Positions 17,980 to 25,933 of a DNA stretch of 41,964 bases are shown here, piece by piece. Position 1 is the stretch's first letter; every line of letters begins with the position of its first letter. The translations under genes were made by a program, and so were the position numbers. The stretch covers positions 1 to 41,964 of the forward strand of contig CAJJTI010000002.1 of assembly GCA_905194705.1 (NCBI GenBank). The letters are read 5' to 3'. The DNA comes from an uncultured Solobacterium sp. Lineage in GTDB: Bacteria; Bacillota_I; Bacilli_A; Erysipelotrichales; Erysipelotrichaceae. The notes beneath the pieces are model-generated. The model worked only from the letters and a program-made list of their open reading frames with translations, did not search any database and had not been told where the DNA came from.

Positions 17980-19422
17980 TTAATCAATAACTGATGTTTG
18001 GACTAATTTATATCCTTTAACATTACAGCCCTTTGCTTCGTATATTTTATTTCCCCATCTATCAAATACATTTCCACATTCATCTTTTGTAAATGGTCCA
18101 CCATCATCTCCAGGCCCTTCTGGAGTAGGTGTAGGTTTTTTAGGAGCTTCAACTTTTTCCCATAATGCTGTATATACTACACGCTGAGTCACCTTATCTG
18201 TTACAGGTTGATCCCAACCAGCAAATTTATAATCTGGTCTAGAAATTGTTGTTTCATCAAATCTTGGAGTATCTTCGCCACTTGGTACGATTGTTGTTTG
18301 ATCGGCAAAGATTTCTTCTCCATCAACACCATCTGTATATGTTACTGAAAATCCTTTTTCATCATATTCCTTACTGTCACCACAGTACTGACAAACCTTT
18401 TTCACTAAACGTTTAAAATTGCCTGCACTAATTTCTTCCCAATCACCATTAGTAATTGTATAAGCATTATCTACATAGCCATCTGTATATTTCTCATTTA
18501 ACTCATGGTCTACTATCTTACCATCTTTAAAAGCATCTTTACCATCAATAGTAACTATACTACGTCCTGTATTATTCTTATCATCACTAAAACCGAACCA
18601 TCTACTGCAGGTTGCTTTATGACGATAAATATCTACTCCATCAACAATATTGTTAATGATATTATTTCCGGAAATATTAATTTTATACTTGTAGCTTCCC
18701 ATATTACTATCATTAATATTCAAAACAGCCTTCTTTTTTCCAGCAGAATTATTAACCGTACAGTCAGAAAAATTTACTATTATATCATGGCTTCCAGCAC
18801 CAGCATCTGTGTAAACATTGATAACCTTTCCTGAAGAATTAAATGTACAGTGATCAAAAGTCATCACTGGTGAACTATATGTCCAGATTGCATAATCGCC
18901 TGCAGGGCAATTAAATGTTGTATTGATAAAATCAGCTGATGAATAACCCCAGTAAAATGTTTTACCCTTAATCGTACAATTATCAACAACCGTTTTATCT
19001 GCACGTATAAACCCTAAATAATCTGCACTGCCTGATTGTAAAGTCATATTTTTAAAAGTAATTGTACCCGCTCCATCAAAGCTGTAATCCCCATTGTATT
19101 CTGTTCCAAAATTAGCAGGATCTGGAACAGTTGCTCCAATACCCCATGCTGTTTTATCAACGCCTTGACCTACAAAAGTAAGATTTTTATCTTTTGTTTT
19201 TGCACCTTTTGTATAAAGAGTAAACTTCCCTTCACCCAGTTCAATCGTGTCGCCACTAACAGCAGCCGTTACTGCTTCTTCTAATGTTGCATATTCTGTA
19301 TTACCAATTCGTGCTACAAAAGATGCACCTTCTCCTTCAGCAAGTGCAACTATTGGTAACACACCAATTAGTAAAACACTTATCAAAAAAGTACTCATTA
19401 TTTTTTTTATTTGTTTTGCCAT
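17980..19422 (-). CDS. Secreted beta-helix protein with InlB-like repeat
   Basis: A 480-residue protein with a clear signal peptide (basic head, hydrophobic 10-27, cleavage near ALA-EG). Residues 35-270 look like a right-handed parallel beta-helix: ATLEEAVTAAVSGDTIELGEG is a common opening, followed by repeated short strands (TFKNMTL, VDNCTI, FINTTF, TFDHCTF, NFSDCTV). Then come a CQYCGD cysteine pair and an InlB/Flg_new-type repeat ending RPDYKFAGWDQPV...YTALWEK (about 350-415). A Pro-rich linker and a small Cys-containing tail follow. No LPXTG anchor is present. A role in adhesion or glycan binding is plausible but unproven. Confidence 0.75.
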   Translation of the reverse strand: MAKQIKKIMSTFLISVLLIGVLPIVALAEGEGASFVARIGNTEYATLEEAVTAAVSGDTIELGEGKFTLYTKGAKTKDKNLTFVGQGVDKTAWGIGATVPDPANFGTEYNGDYSFDGAGTITFKNMTLQSGSADYLGFIRADKTVVDNCTIKGKTFYWGYSSADFINTTFNCPAGDYAIWTYSSPVMTFDHCTFNSSGKVINVYTDAGAGSHDIIVNFSDCTVNNSAGKKKAVLNINDSNMGSYKYKINISGNNIINNIVDGVDIYRHKATCSRWFGFSDDKNNTGRSIVTIDGKDAFKDGKIVDHELNEKYTDGYVDNAYTITNGDWEEISAGNFKRLVKKVCQYCGDSKEYDEKGFSVTYTDGVDGEEIFADQTTIVPSGEDTPRFDETTISRPDYKFAGWDQPVTDKVTQRVVYTALWEKVEAPKKPTPTPEGPGDDGGPFTKDECGNVFDRWGNKIYEAKGCNVKGYKLVQTSVID

Positions 19423-19493
19423 AATGATTTTTCCTCCCCAACTCGATTATGATATTAGTCTATTACCCCCGATTCGTCAAGCTTTGAAAGTTC

Positions 19494-19730
19494 AAATCAC
19501 AGCTTAAACAATACGTTTTTTATTATTCTGCTTGTATTTAGAATTCTTGGAAATGAGCTTAACAGTCAATATCAAGTAACTGAAATTATTAACACTTTAT
19601 CTGAAATGAATCTGCAAATATTTGCAAGCTTGGATATATTCCATCATACATATAAGCAGTGTTGACTAATGCACTGCTCGATAATGTAGAATTCAAAAAA
19701 ATACGTAAACAGTCAAAAAGAGTAAATTGA
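19494..19730 (+). pseudogene. 3' remnant of an IS1634-like (IS4 superfamily) transposase
   Basis: Read in frame from about 19494, the sequence gives FFIILLVFRILGNELNSQYQ and then VTEIINTLSEMN. This matches the C-terminal region of IS1634-type transposases (FLICFIALLVYRIL..., then EEIIETLR.MN). A stop at 19663 ends the frame, and the family's closing part continues in another frame (LTNALLDN, then FKKIRKQSK) to a stop at 19728-19730. No start codon or DDE catalytic core is present. This is a decayed fragment; it indicates an older insertion next to the later ISL3-type element. Family identification is by eye. Confidence 0.65.
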
Positions 19731-19797
19731 GAAGTATCATCAAATCTGCAAAAGATAAAAAATAAATATTACGATAATCATCCACAAAACTAAAAAC

Positions 19798-19838
19798 AGC
19801 TCCAGATGGCCTGCTCATGCCGTCTAGAGCTATTTTTT
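19798..19838 (+). terminator. Strong hairpin with T-run
   Basis: AGCTCCAGATGGC (19798-19810) faces GCCGTCTAGAGCT (19819-19831), followed by TTTTTT. It is likely the terminator of the decayed IS1634-like transposase. Around it, 19731-19955 contains no gene that I can support. Confidence 0.7.
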
Positions 19839-20037
19839 ATATGCAGAAACTCCTAAAGTCAGATTTGTAAACTTTCTTTTCAGAAAAAGAAATTACTTAC
19901 ATTTTTAAAAATCGTTAACTTATCGGCTAACAAAGAAAAGAAAAAAAGACTATTTAAAATTTGTTGAGGTTTGAGCTTCTTTTAAAATTACATGAGGAAT
20001 ATCTTGTTTTTAAAATTTTAGTTGATATCAGTATCTT

Positions 20038-20065
20038 GAGGTGTGTTTTATATGCACCTCTTTTT
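20038..20065 (+). terminator. Terminator-like hairpin at the element's left end
   Basis: GAGGTG (20038-20043) pairs with CACCTC (20055-20060), followed by TTTTT. It lies just inside the left end and before the first gene. It may block outside transcription from entering the transposase genes, or act as an attenuator. Confidence 0.65.
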
Positions 20066-20090
20066 GTTATGCTTATTTTGAAAGGACAAA

Positions 20091-20162
20091 ATGGGCAAAA
20101 AAAAGCAGAAGTTTATTAGTTTCGACCCTATCACTTCTGCTGTCTACCCGACAAATACATGA
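20091..20162 (+). CDS. 23-residue leader peptide (candidate)
   Basis: ATG at 20091 follows AAAGGA with good spacing. It opens a 23-codon frame (MGKKKQKFISFDPITSAVYP...) whose TGA overlaps the ATG of the DUF6431 gene as ATGA. The arrangement suggests translational coupling: the DUF6431 start has no ribosome-binding site of its own. No homolog is recognised. It might be a short leader or the displaced N-terminus of the next protein. Confidence 0.4.
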   Translation: MGKKKQKFISFDPITSAVYPTNT

Positions 20163-20659
20163 TAACTTATCATTCAAACTCCCGCAACCATTTAACACAG
20201 GACATCTACTATAAAGAAACTGCTGCTTTAGTTTTATCTACTGTTCCTTGTCCTGTATGTGGACTTTGTACTCTTATCTTCTATGGTTATTATTCCAGAA
20301 AATTATTTGTTCTTGCTAAACATGATTTTATAAACTTCTATATTCATCGTTTAATGTGTAAATCTTGTCGTGTTACTCATGCACTGTTACCAGATGATGT
20401 TACTGTTAGAGCTCCTCTTTTCCTACATGATGCCGTTAATATTTTTGATATGAATCATAAGGAATTAAATACTTTTATTATTCTTAATCCTTGTTTTTCA
20501 ACTCAAAGAATTAATTCTTTTATTAACAGAGTATCTTCCTGGTCTATTTCTAAAAATATTGATATCTTTTCTCATTCTGTTTCTGAGCTTGTCTATCTTC
20601 TTTTTCCTTTTCATCTCTACCAACATTATCCTGATCGATACTTTCCTGTTCTTGTGTGA
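20159..20659 (+). CDS. DUF6431 domain protein of the ISL3-type element
   Basis: A 166-residue protein with two cysteine pairs (CPVC near 35 and CKSC near 66) that suggest a zinc ribbon, followed by a helical region. DUF6431 proteins are commonly found beside ISL3 transposases; the match here is by pattern and context. It lies 31 bases before the transposase start. It could be an accessory DNA-binding subunit or a regulator. It is AT-rich with a Phe/Leu-rich C-terminus. Confidence 0.6.
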   Translation: MITYHSNSRNHLTQDIYYKETAALVLSTVPCPVCGLCTLIFYGYYSRKLFVLAKHDFINFYIHRLMCKSCRVTHALLPDDVTVRAPLFLHDAVNIFDMNHKELNTFIILNPCFSTQRINSFINRVSSWSISKNIDIFSHSVSELVYLLFPFHLYQHYPDRYFPVLV

Positions 20660-20690
20660 AAATCCTCTTATAGAAAAGGAGTTTCGACCA

Positions 20691-22064
20691 ATGAATAACG
20701 AAGAATATAAAAAATCATTTGTCTTGCAGCTGTTCAACCTCGAAGAAGAGGATGTTCAAGATGTAAGATATATTCCTGCTGGAGATAACACTGTAATTGA
20801 CATTAAACTGCTTCCTTCTGCTGAACCATGTGATGTCTGCGGTTACGACAAGCCAGTCGTCAAGAATTACGTTTTAAAGAAAATCAATCATTCTATACTG
20901 ACTGACAGAAAATGTACGCTTCACTACCATGCCAGAAGATATGAATGCCCTGTATGTAAGAAAACATATTACGAAAAGAATCCTTTTGTTTTCAAATCGA
21001 TGAAGATATCTGCCAAAACGGTATACAGTATCCTGGAAGATTTAAAAAACTATAATGAAACATTTTCTTCTGTCGCTAAAAGATACCATGTTTCTCCTAC
21101 TTCTGCAGCTTCTATTTTTGATTCCCATGTCAATATGGAAAGAAAACCTTTACCTGCCATTCTCAATTTTGATGAAGTATATGCCTTTAAATCTACTGAA
21201 TCCAAATATGTATGTGTTCTTCTTGATTTTGAAAAACAAACTCCTGTTGATGTTCTTCCTTCAAAAAGATACGATTATCTGCTTTCTTACTTTATGAGTA
21301 TTCCTCTAAAGGAAAGAAAAAATGTTCAATTTGTATGTTCTGACATGTATGACTGTTACAGATCCATTGCTAAAGCATGTTTCCCCAACTGTATTACACT
21401 TGTCGATCATTATCATGTATCTGCAGATTTGAACAAACGGGTAGATTCTGTCAGAACTCGTGTAATGAAACAGGCAAGAAATTCCAAAGATAAAAGTAAA
21501 TACTATCTTCTTAAAAATTTCAACTGGATGATTTATACAAATGATGATGAAAAATTCAATCCTGATTCTCCAAAGAAATTCAACCGCCATTTCAATCACT
21601 ATATGAATTTCTATGATTTACGAGAAAAGATACTGGAAATAAGCCCTGAGCTTAATGAAGCCTGGATGCTGAAAGATGAAGTTGTTCGTTTCTATAACGA
21701 ATGTACTTCTGATAATGCCAAAGATGAACTGAACAAAATAATAAAACGATTCAAATCATCTTCCGTTGCTGAAATTGTTGATTTCAGTAAAACACTGAAC
21801 AAATGGAAAGAGAAAATCGTTAATTCGTTCTATATTGTTGGACACGAATATAAAGTGAATGCGGGTACAGGCTATGTAGCAGCCCGCCAGAAAAAAATAA
21901 ACAATGCCATTATTGAAAACAGAAACTCTATCATTAAATGTTTGAAGAAAAACGCTAACGGTTATTCAAACTGGACCAGATTTAGGAACAGAATCTTATA
22001 TGTGCTGGACAAGAATTCAACTTATTCTATGTATCCAATCGTTAAAAGAAAAGGAGATAAATAA
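20691..22064 (+). CDS. ISL3-family transposase
   Basis: DDE transposase of 457 residues. It has the N-terminal zinc-finger domain (CDVCGY, YECPVCKKTYYE), a helix-turn-helix (YHVSPTSAASIFDSH), and the catalytic domain with NFDEVYAF (first Asp), VCSDMYDCYRS (second Asp) and LVDHYHV. The C-terminal region contains EYKVNAGTGYVAARQKKINNAI, with the NxxIE-type glutamate region. AAGGAG lies 11 bases before the chosen ATG; the frame is open further upstream but only as overlap with the preceding gene. It appears intact. Confidence 0.88.
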   Translation: MNNEEYKKSFVLQLFNLEEEDVQDVRYIPAGDNTVIDIKLLPSAEPCDVCGYDKPVVKNYVLKKINHSILTDRKCTLHYHARRYECPVCKKTYYEKNPFVFKSMKISAKTVYSILEDLKNYNETFSSVAKRYHVSPTSAASIFDSHVNMERKPLPAILNFDEVYAFKSTESKYVCVLLDFEKQTPVDVLPSKRYDYLLSYFMSIPLKERKNVQFVCSDMYDCYRSIAKACFPNCITLVDHYHVSADLNKRVDSVRTRVMKQARNSKDKSKYYLLKNFNWMIYTNDDEKFNPDSPKKFNRHFNHYMNFYDLREKILEISPELNEAWMLKDEVVRFYNECTSDNAKDELNKIIKRFKSSSVAEIVDFSKTLNKWKEKIVNSFYIVGHEYKVNAGTGYVAARQKKINNAIIENRNSIIKCLKKNANGYSNWTRFRNRILYVLDKNSTYSMYPIVKRKGDK

Positions 22065-22066
22065 TT

Positions 22067-22252
22067 ATGGATGTAGATGAAGTAATAAAGCTAATTGAAT
22101 ATTCTAAAGAGTCTGATAAAGAAAGTATTGAGTATATGTATCGAATAGAGCGTAAACTGGACAGAATAGAAAGTGCAGTAAAAATCCTATGCCGGAACGT
22201 AGCTGATTTTGATGAATATATGAATATATTTGGTGATGATTTCGAATTTTAA
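22067..22252 (+). CDS. Small acidic coiled-coil protein, unknown
   Basis: A 61-residue protein that starts two bases after the transposase stop with AAAGGAG upstream, so it belongs to the same transcript. The sequence is charged and probably helical (residues 5-45, with a heptad-like IERKLDRIESAVKIL) and ends in an acidic tail. No family is recognised. As the third gene of the element it may be an accessory factor of transposition. Confidence 0.55.
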   Translation: MDVDEVIKLIEYSKESDKESIEYMYRIERKLDRIESAVKILCRNVADFDEYMNIFGDDFEF

Positions 22253-22256
22253 ATAG

Positions 22257-22306
22257 AAAAAGGATTCTTGAATTCTCATTGTACTGAGAAATCTTGAATC
22301 CTTTTT
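22257..22306 (+). terminator. Long hairpin after the ISL3-type operon
   Basis: AAAAAGGATTC (22257-22267) faces GAATCCTTTTT (22296-22306), with further pairing inside. It lies four bases past the small gene and should terminate on both strands. Beyond it, 22307-22465 holds only the right-end repeats of the element and the fbaA 3' flank. Confidence 0.8.
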
Positions 22307-22465
22307 GATTCCAAATGTTTGAGGTCGTTATTTTTTCTTGAACCTCATATTATTTTAGATATTGTTTTTGGCTCTCCTCATATTATTTTGGAGCACCATA
22401 TTATTTCTCATACTGTATACATGGATTTTCATCATTTCATTTTATTAAAATATGCTTTTAATTAC

Positions 22466-23332
22466 TTAAGCTTTGTCAGCAGAACCGAAAGCACCGCACA
22501 TTTCAACAACTTTAGCTGTGATTGCATCGCATCCTGGCTTTAGAAGTTTACGAGGATCATATCCTTTTCCTTCTTTATCTTTACCAGCTTCGATATATTC
22601 ACGAGTAGCTTTAGCAAATTCAAGTTGTAATTCAGTGTTAACGTTAACTTTTGATACACCAAGTGTAATAGCTTTGTGAACTTGTTCAAATGGAATACCA
22701 GAACCACCGTGTAATACTAGTGGTTTACCATTAACTGCATGGTTAATTTCATCTAGACGAGTGAAGTTCAATCCAGCCCAGTCAGCAGGATATACACCAT
22801 GAATGTTACCAATACCAGCTGCTAAGAAATCAACACCTAAGCCAGCGATAGTTGCACATTCTTTTGGATCAGCTAATTCACCAGCTGATGTAACACCATC
22901 TTCTGTACCACCGATACCACCAACTTCACATTCTACAGATACACCTTTAGAATGAGCTAGTTCGATAATTTCTTTTGATTTTTCTAGATTTTCTTCGAAA
23001 TCATAGTGTGAACCATCAAACATTACAGATGTGAAACCAGCTTCGATACAAGCTTTAGCACCTTCAAATGAACCGTGGTCTAAGTGAAGAGCTACTGGAA
23101 CTGTGATTCCCATTGAATCATGAATATCTTTAACCATGTCAGCTACTGTTTTGAAGCCTGCCATGTATTTACCAGCACCTTCAGATACACCTAAGATTAC
23201 TGGTGATTTTGCTTTCTCGCATCCAGCTAAAACAGCTTTAACCCATTCTAGGTTGTTGATGTTGAATGCAGGAATTGCATAATGGCCCTCATGGGCTTTG
23301 TTGATCATTTCTGTTGCAGAAACCATTACCAT
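22466..23332 (-). CDS. fba: Class II fructose-bisphosphate aldolase
   Basis: Zinc-dependent aldolase that splits fructose 1,6-bisphosphate into dihydroxyacetone phosphate and glyceraldehyde 3-phosphate. The 288 residues show the zinc-ligand region LHLDHGS, the CEVGGIGGTEDG loop, NIHGVY and the second metal-binding LHGGSGI. The phosphate-binding VSKVNVNTELQ follows. AGGAGG lies 12 bases before the ATG; a second in-frame ATG two codons on is less well placed. No clear terminator separates it from the ISL3-type element downstream, which may have replaced it. Confidence 0.96.
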   Translation of the reverse strand: MVMVSATEMINKAHEGHYAIPAFNINNLEWVKAVLAGCEKAKSPVILGVSEGAGKYMAGFKTVADMVKDIHDSMGITVPVALHLDHGSFEGAKACIEAGFTSVMFDGSHYDFEENLEKSKEIIELAHSKGVSVECEVGGIGGTEDGVTSAGELADPKECATIAGLGVDFLAAGIGNIHGVYPADWAGLNFTRLDEINHAVNGKPLVLHGGSGIPFEQVHKAITLGVSKVNVNTELQLEFAKATREYIEAGKDKEGKGYDPRKLLKPGCDAITAKVVEMCGAFGSADKA

Positions 23333-23433
23333 AAGTAATTAATACCTCCTAATTGTCATACCTATTTTACGACATCTAACCATAAAATTAAAGATGAACA
23401 ACTTCAAAATTAGATAAAACTGTTCTTTTGTCA

Positions 23434-23451
23434 TTTACCAAAGATGGTAAA
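23434..23451. promoter_or_regulatory. Perfect 7-bp dyad upstream of the aldolase gene
   Basis: TTTACCA (23434-23440) and TGGTAAA (23445-23451) flank AAGA. The dyad lies about 100 bases before the aldolase ATG and beside the rpoE terminator, a reasonable place for an operator. No regulator is recognised. Confidence 0.4.
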
Positions 23452-23477
23452 GAAAAAGTCTTCAAAATGAAGACTTT
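23451..23477 (-). terminator. Terminator after rpoE
   Basis: AAAGTCTTC (23455-23463) pairs with GAAGACTTT (23469-23477), giving a 9-bp stem and a T-run on the minus strand. It directly follows the rpoE stop and ends the DUF1934-argS-rpoE operon. Confidence 0.85.
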
Positions 23478-23482
23478 AACGA

Positions 23483-23824
23483 TTAATATTCTTCTTCGTT
23501 TTTAACTGTTTCATAAGTTTCTTCTTCCTCGTCGATATCGTCTGTATCATTTTCAAATTCATCGATAATACTTTGACTGCTATGAACTTCTTCATATTTA
23601 CGACGATTTCTGATATCCCACATATTACCTTTTAAGGAAGCAAATCGATTATCAAGCATCAATTCTGAATAGAATTGAGATTTCTTTCTTGATTGTAATT
23701 CTTCAGGAATAGCCATCATTTGAGCAACTTCTTGCCAAAGAGTTTTAAACGCTACTTCCCCACTATGTTTAACAAGACATGCATACGCAATGTCTGTCAT
23801 ATTCTCTTTTTTAACTAATGCCAT
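23483..23824 (-). CDS. rpoE: DNA-directed RNA polymerase delta subunit
   Basis: Accessory RNA polymerase subunit of Bacillota that speeds recycling and sharpens promoter selectivity. The N-terminal HARE-HTH-like domain (ALVKKENMTDIAYACLVKHS... to RRKYEE) is followed by a strongly acidic tail (ENDTDDIDEEEETYE), the family pattern, though the tail is shorter than in Bacillus. The start at 23824 has GAGGTGA upstream and lies 10 bases after the argS stop. A longer frame to 23878 overlaps argS and is unlikely. Confidence 0.92.
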   Translation of the reverse strand: MALVKKENMTDIAYACLVKHSGEVAFKTLWQEVAQMMAIPEELQSRKKSQFYSELMLDNRFASLKGNMWDIRNRRKYEEVHSSQSIIDEFENDTDDIDEEEETYETVKNEEEY

Positions 23825-23834
23825 TTCTTTCACC

Positions 23835-25481
23835 TCACATATGTTCTTTTGCTTCAACACCAATACTCCATAAAGCATTCTTCAGTGTGATTTCGCAAGC
23901 TTGTACTAACGCTAATCTTTCAGCAGATAATTCCATATTGTTTTCATCTAGAATCTTGCTGTCGTTGTAATAGCTGTGGAAACTTTGAGCAAATTTTGTA
24001 ATATAGTTAACAACTTTATGAGGCATACGCGTATTAGCCGCATCAGCGATAGTTTTTTCAAACTCATTCATTTCCTTTAATAAAGTCATTTCTTTTTCAG
24101 TAGTGATTAAATCATACTTAGTTGCAAGCTCTATATGTTTGCCCTTTTCTAATACAGAACACATTCTAGCGTGAGCGTATTGAGCATAGTAAACTGGGTT
24201 GTCATTTGATTTTTTAGTTGCTAAGTCTAAGTCAAAATCCATTTGTGTATCTCCAGCTCTAGACACAAAGAAATAACGTACTGCATCTACGCCTGCTTCT
24301 TCTAACAAGTCTCTTAAGGCAATACCTTTACCAGAACGTTTTGATAATTTGAATTCTTCGCCATCTTTAATCATGCGAACCATTTGAATAATATCAACAT
24401 CCAGTTTTTCACTTGGATAACCAAGTGCTTGAATAGCTGCTTTTAGACGAGGAATATACCCATGGTGATCAGCACCAAACAAATCAACTAATTGATCAAA
24501 TCCTCTATCTAGCTTGTCTAAGTGATAAGCAATATCTGGTGTGAAATATGTATATGAGCCATCACTCTTGATTAGAACTCTATCTTTATCATCGCCTAAT
24601 TCGCTGGTTCTTAGATATAAAGCACCATCATTTTCGTATGTATAGCCCTTTTCCTTTAATGTTTCTACAGCTTTTTCAACTAGACCTCTATTTCTAATAT
24701 CCTGTTCACTTGTCCAAACATCAAATTCAACACGATATTCATTTAAGTCACTCTTTAATTTATCTAGTTCTGCTTTTAACCCATATGTTCTAAAGAAACT
24801 GTAGCTTTCTTTAGGATCAATGTCGGCATATTTATCACCATATTCACGGACGATATTATCAGCGATATGGATTAAATCTTCACCATGATATCCATCTTCT
24901 GGAAGTTCTGCTTCTTTTCCACAAGCTTGTAAGTATCTAGCTTGAAGTGATAAAGCCATGTTGTTAATCTGGTTACCAGCATCATTTACATAATATTCTC
25001 TAGTAACGTCATATCCAGCCATTTTCATGATACGTGATAAAGAGTCACCTACTGCTGCACCACGTGCATGTCCTGGATGTAAGTCTCCAGTTGGATTAGC
25101 TGATACATATTCAATATTGATTTTCTTTCCATGTCCTGCATCACTTTGACCATAAGTATCTTTCTTTTCTAATACTTTAGTGATAACAGCCTGTAAAGAA
25201 TCATTCTTCATAAATAAGTTAATAAAACCTGGACCAGCAATTTCTAAATGATCCACATTTGCACTTTCAAAATCAAAATATTTTTCAATTGCTTCGGCAA
25301 TGTCTCTTGGTTTGCCACCTAATTTCTTAGATGATTTCATTGCTACGTTTGTTGCATAATCCCCATGTGCTTTATCTTTAGGAAGACTTAATTCAATTTC
25401 ATTTTCTTCCATAGCTACAGAATATGCTTCTTGAATTGCTTTTATAAAAGCTTGTTTTAGAGTTGTTTCTATTTCACTCAT
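23835..25481 (-). CDS. argS: Arginyl-tRNA synthetase
   Basis: Class I aminoacyl-tRNA synthetase that charges tRNA-Arg. The 548-residue reading starts at MSEIE. It has the ArgS-specific N-terminal domain, the HIGH signature as HPGHARG in SANPTGDLHPGHARG, and a KLSKRSGKG segment in the KMSKS position. The C-terminal anticodon-binding DALR domain ends KNALWSIGVEA. The ATG at 25481 overlaps the stop of the DUF1934 gene as ATGA; a longer frame to 25505 is less likely. The DUF1934-argS-rpoE order is common in Bacillota. Confidence 0.95.
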   Translation of the reverse strand: MSEIETTLKQAFIKAIQEAYSVAMEENEIELSLPKDKAHGDYATNVAMKSSKKLGGKPRDIAEAIEKYFDFESANVDHLEIAGPGFINLFMKNDSLQAVITKVLEKKDTYGQSDAGHGKKINIEYVSANPTGDLHPGHARGAAVGDSLSRIMKMAGYDVTREYYVNDAGNQINNMALSLQARYLQACGKEAELPEDGYHGEDLIHIADNIVREYGDKYADIDPKESYSFFRTYGLKAELDKLKSDLNEYRVEFDVWTSEQDIRNRGLVEKAVETLKEKGYTYENDGALYLRTSELGDDKDRVLIKSDGSYTYFTPDIAYHLDKLDRGFDQLVDLFGADHHGYIPRLKAAIQALGYPSEKLDVDIIQMVRMIKDGEEFKLSKRSGKGIALRDLLEEAGVDAVRYFFVSRAGDTQMDFDLDLATKKSNDNPVYYAQYAHARMCSVLEKGKHIELATKYDLITTEKEMTLLKEMNEFEKTIADAANTRMPHKVVNYITKFAQSFHSYYNDSKILDENNMELSAERLALVQACEITLKNALWSIGVEAKEHM

Positions 25482-25861
25482 ATCCCTAATCCTTTCAACT
25501 TCCAAATAAGTGTTTGATTTGTCACTACCTCATTACCTTGATATATGCTATATCGAATCATAATGCTATCTACATCACGATTATATTCTTCAAGTTTTGT
25601 ATCCATTTTCATTTCCCCATAAGGACTTAATATTTTTGCAATTCCTCGTTTATTGAGTCTAAGATATGTTTCTGTTTTTATTTCCGCATGGCGTTTTAAT
25701 ATAACATAATCGTCACAAAAAGATATCTCATGTTTAATATGCGGGTTATCTTTTTCCTGATACGTTAAAATGCGATTGGAATAGTTTCCTTTCCCATCCG
25801 CGAGTATTGTTTTTCTATGAGACAACAAGTCTTCTTGTACCAATTGAACCGAAATTTCCAT
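25478..25861 (-). CDS. DUF1934 (YwiB-like) calycin-fold protein
   Basis: A 127-residue beta-rich protein of unknown function, like Bacillus YwiB, whose gene also precedes argS. The sequence shows the calycin-like pattern of alternating strands (YVILKRHAEIKTETYLRL, ...MIRYSIY). It opens the argS-rpoE operon. A consensus promoter sits so close that the leader would be only about eight bases, and no good ribosome-binding site is present. Confidence 0.75.
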   Translation of the reverse strand: MEISVQLVQEDLLSHRKTILADGKGNYSNRILTYQEKDNPHIKHEISFCDDYVILKRHAEIKTETYLRLNKRGIAKILSPYGEMKMDTKLEEYNRDVDSIMIRYSIYQGNEVVTNQTLIWKLKGLGI

Positions 25862-25875
25862 ATTTGTACCACTGA

Positions 25876-25903
25876 ATTATACTGAAGAGACTTTTCATGT
25901 CAA
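25876..25903 (-). promoter_or_regulatory. Consensus sigma A promoter of the DUF1934-argS-rpoE operon
   Basis: On the minus strand TTGACA (25903-25898) and TATAAT (25881-25876) are separated by 16 bases; both boxes are perfect. Transcription should start near 25869, about eight bases before the ATG at 25861, so the message would be nearly leaderless. Confidence 0.8.
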
Positions 25904-25933
25904 CATAAAAAAACGCTTTTCTTGACAAAATGA

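Larger units (their letters stand above)
19956..22406 (+). mobile_element. ISL3-type element with DUF6431 gene
   Basis: Three same-strand genes (DUF6431 protein, ISL3 transposase, 61-residue protein) are bracketed by related motifs in inverted orientation. The left side has AAAATTTGTTGAGGT (19956-19970) and AAAATTACATGAGGA (19984-19998). The right side, read on the minus strand, has AAAATAATATGAGGA (22389-22375), AAAATAATATGAGGT (22356-22342) and a third partial copy near 22406-22396. Left and right copies agree at up to 13 of 15 bases. Exact ends and target duplication were not determined. Confidence 0.7.

Noticed and set aside
20559..20690. N-terminal extension of the ISL3 transposase
   Set aside because: It overlaps the DUF6431 gene in another frame; the ATG at 20691 has AAGGAG in place and starts at the zinc-finger domain.
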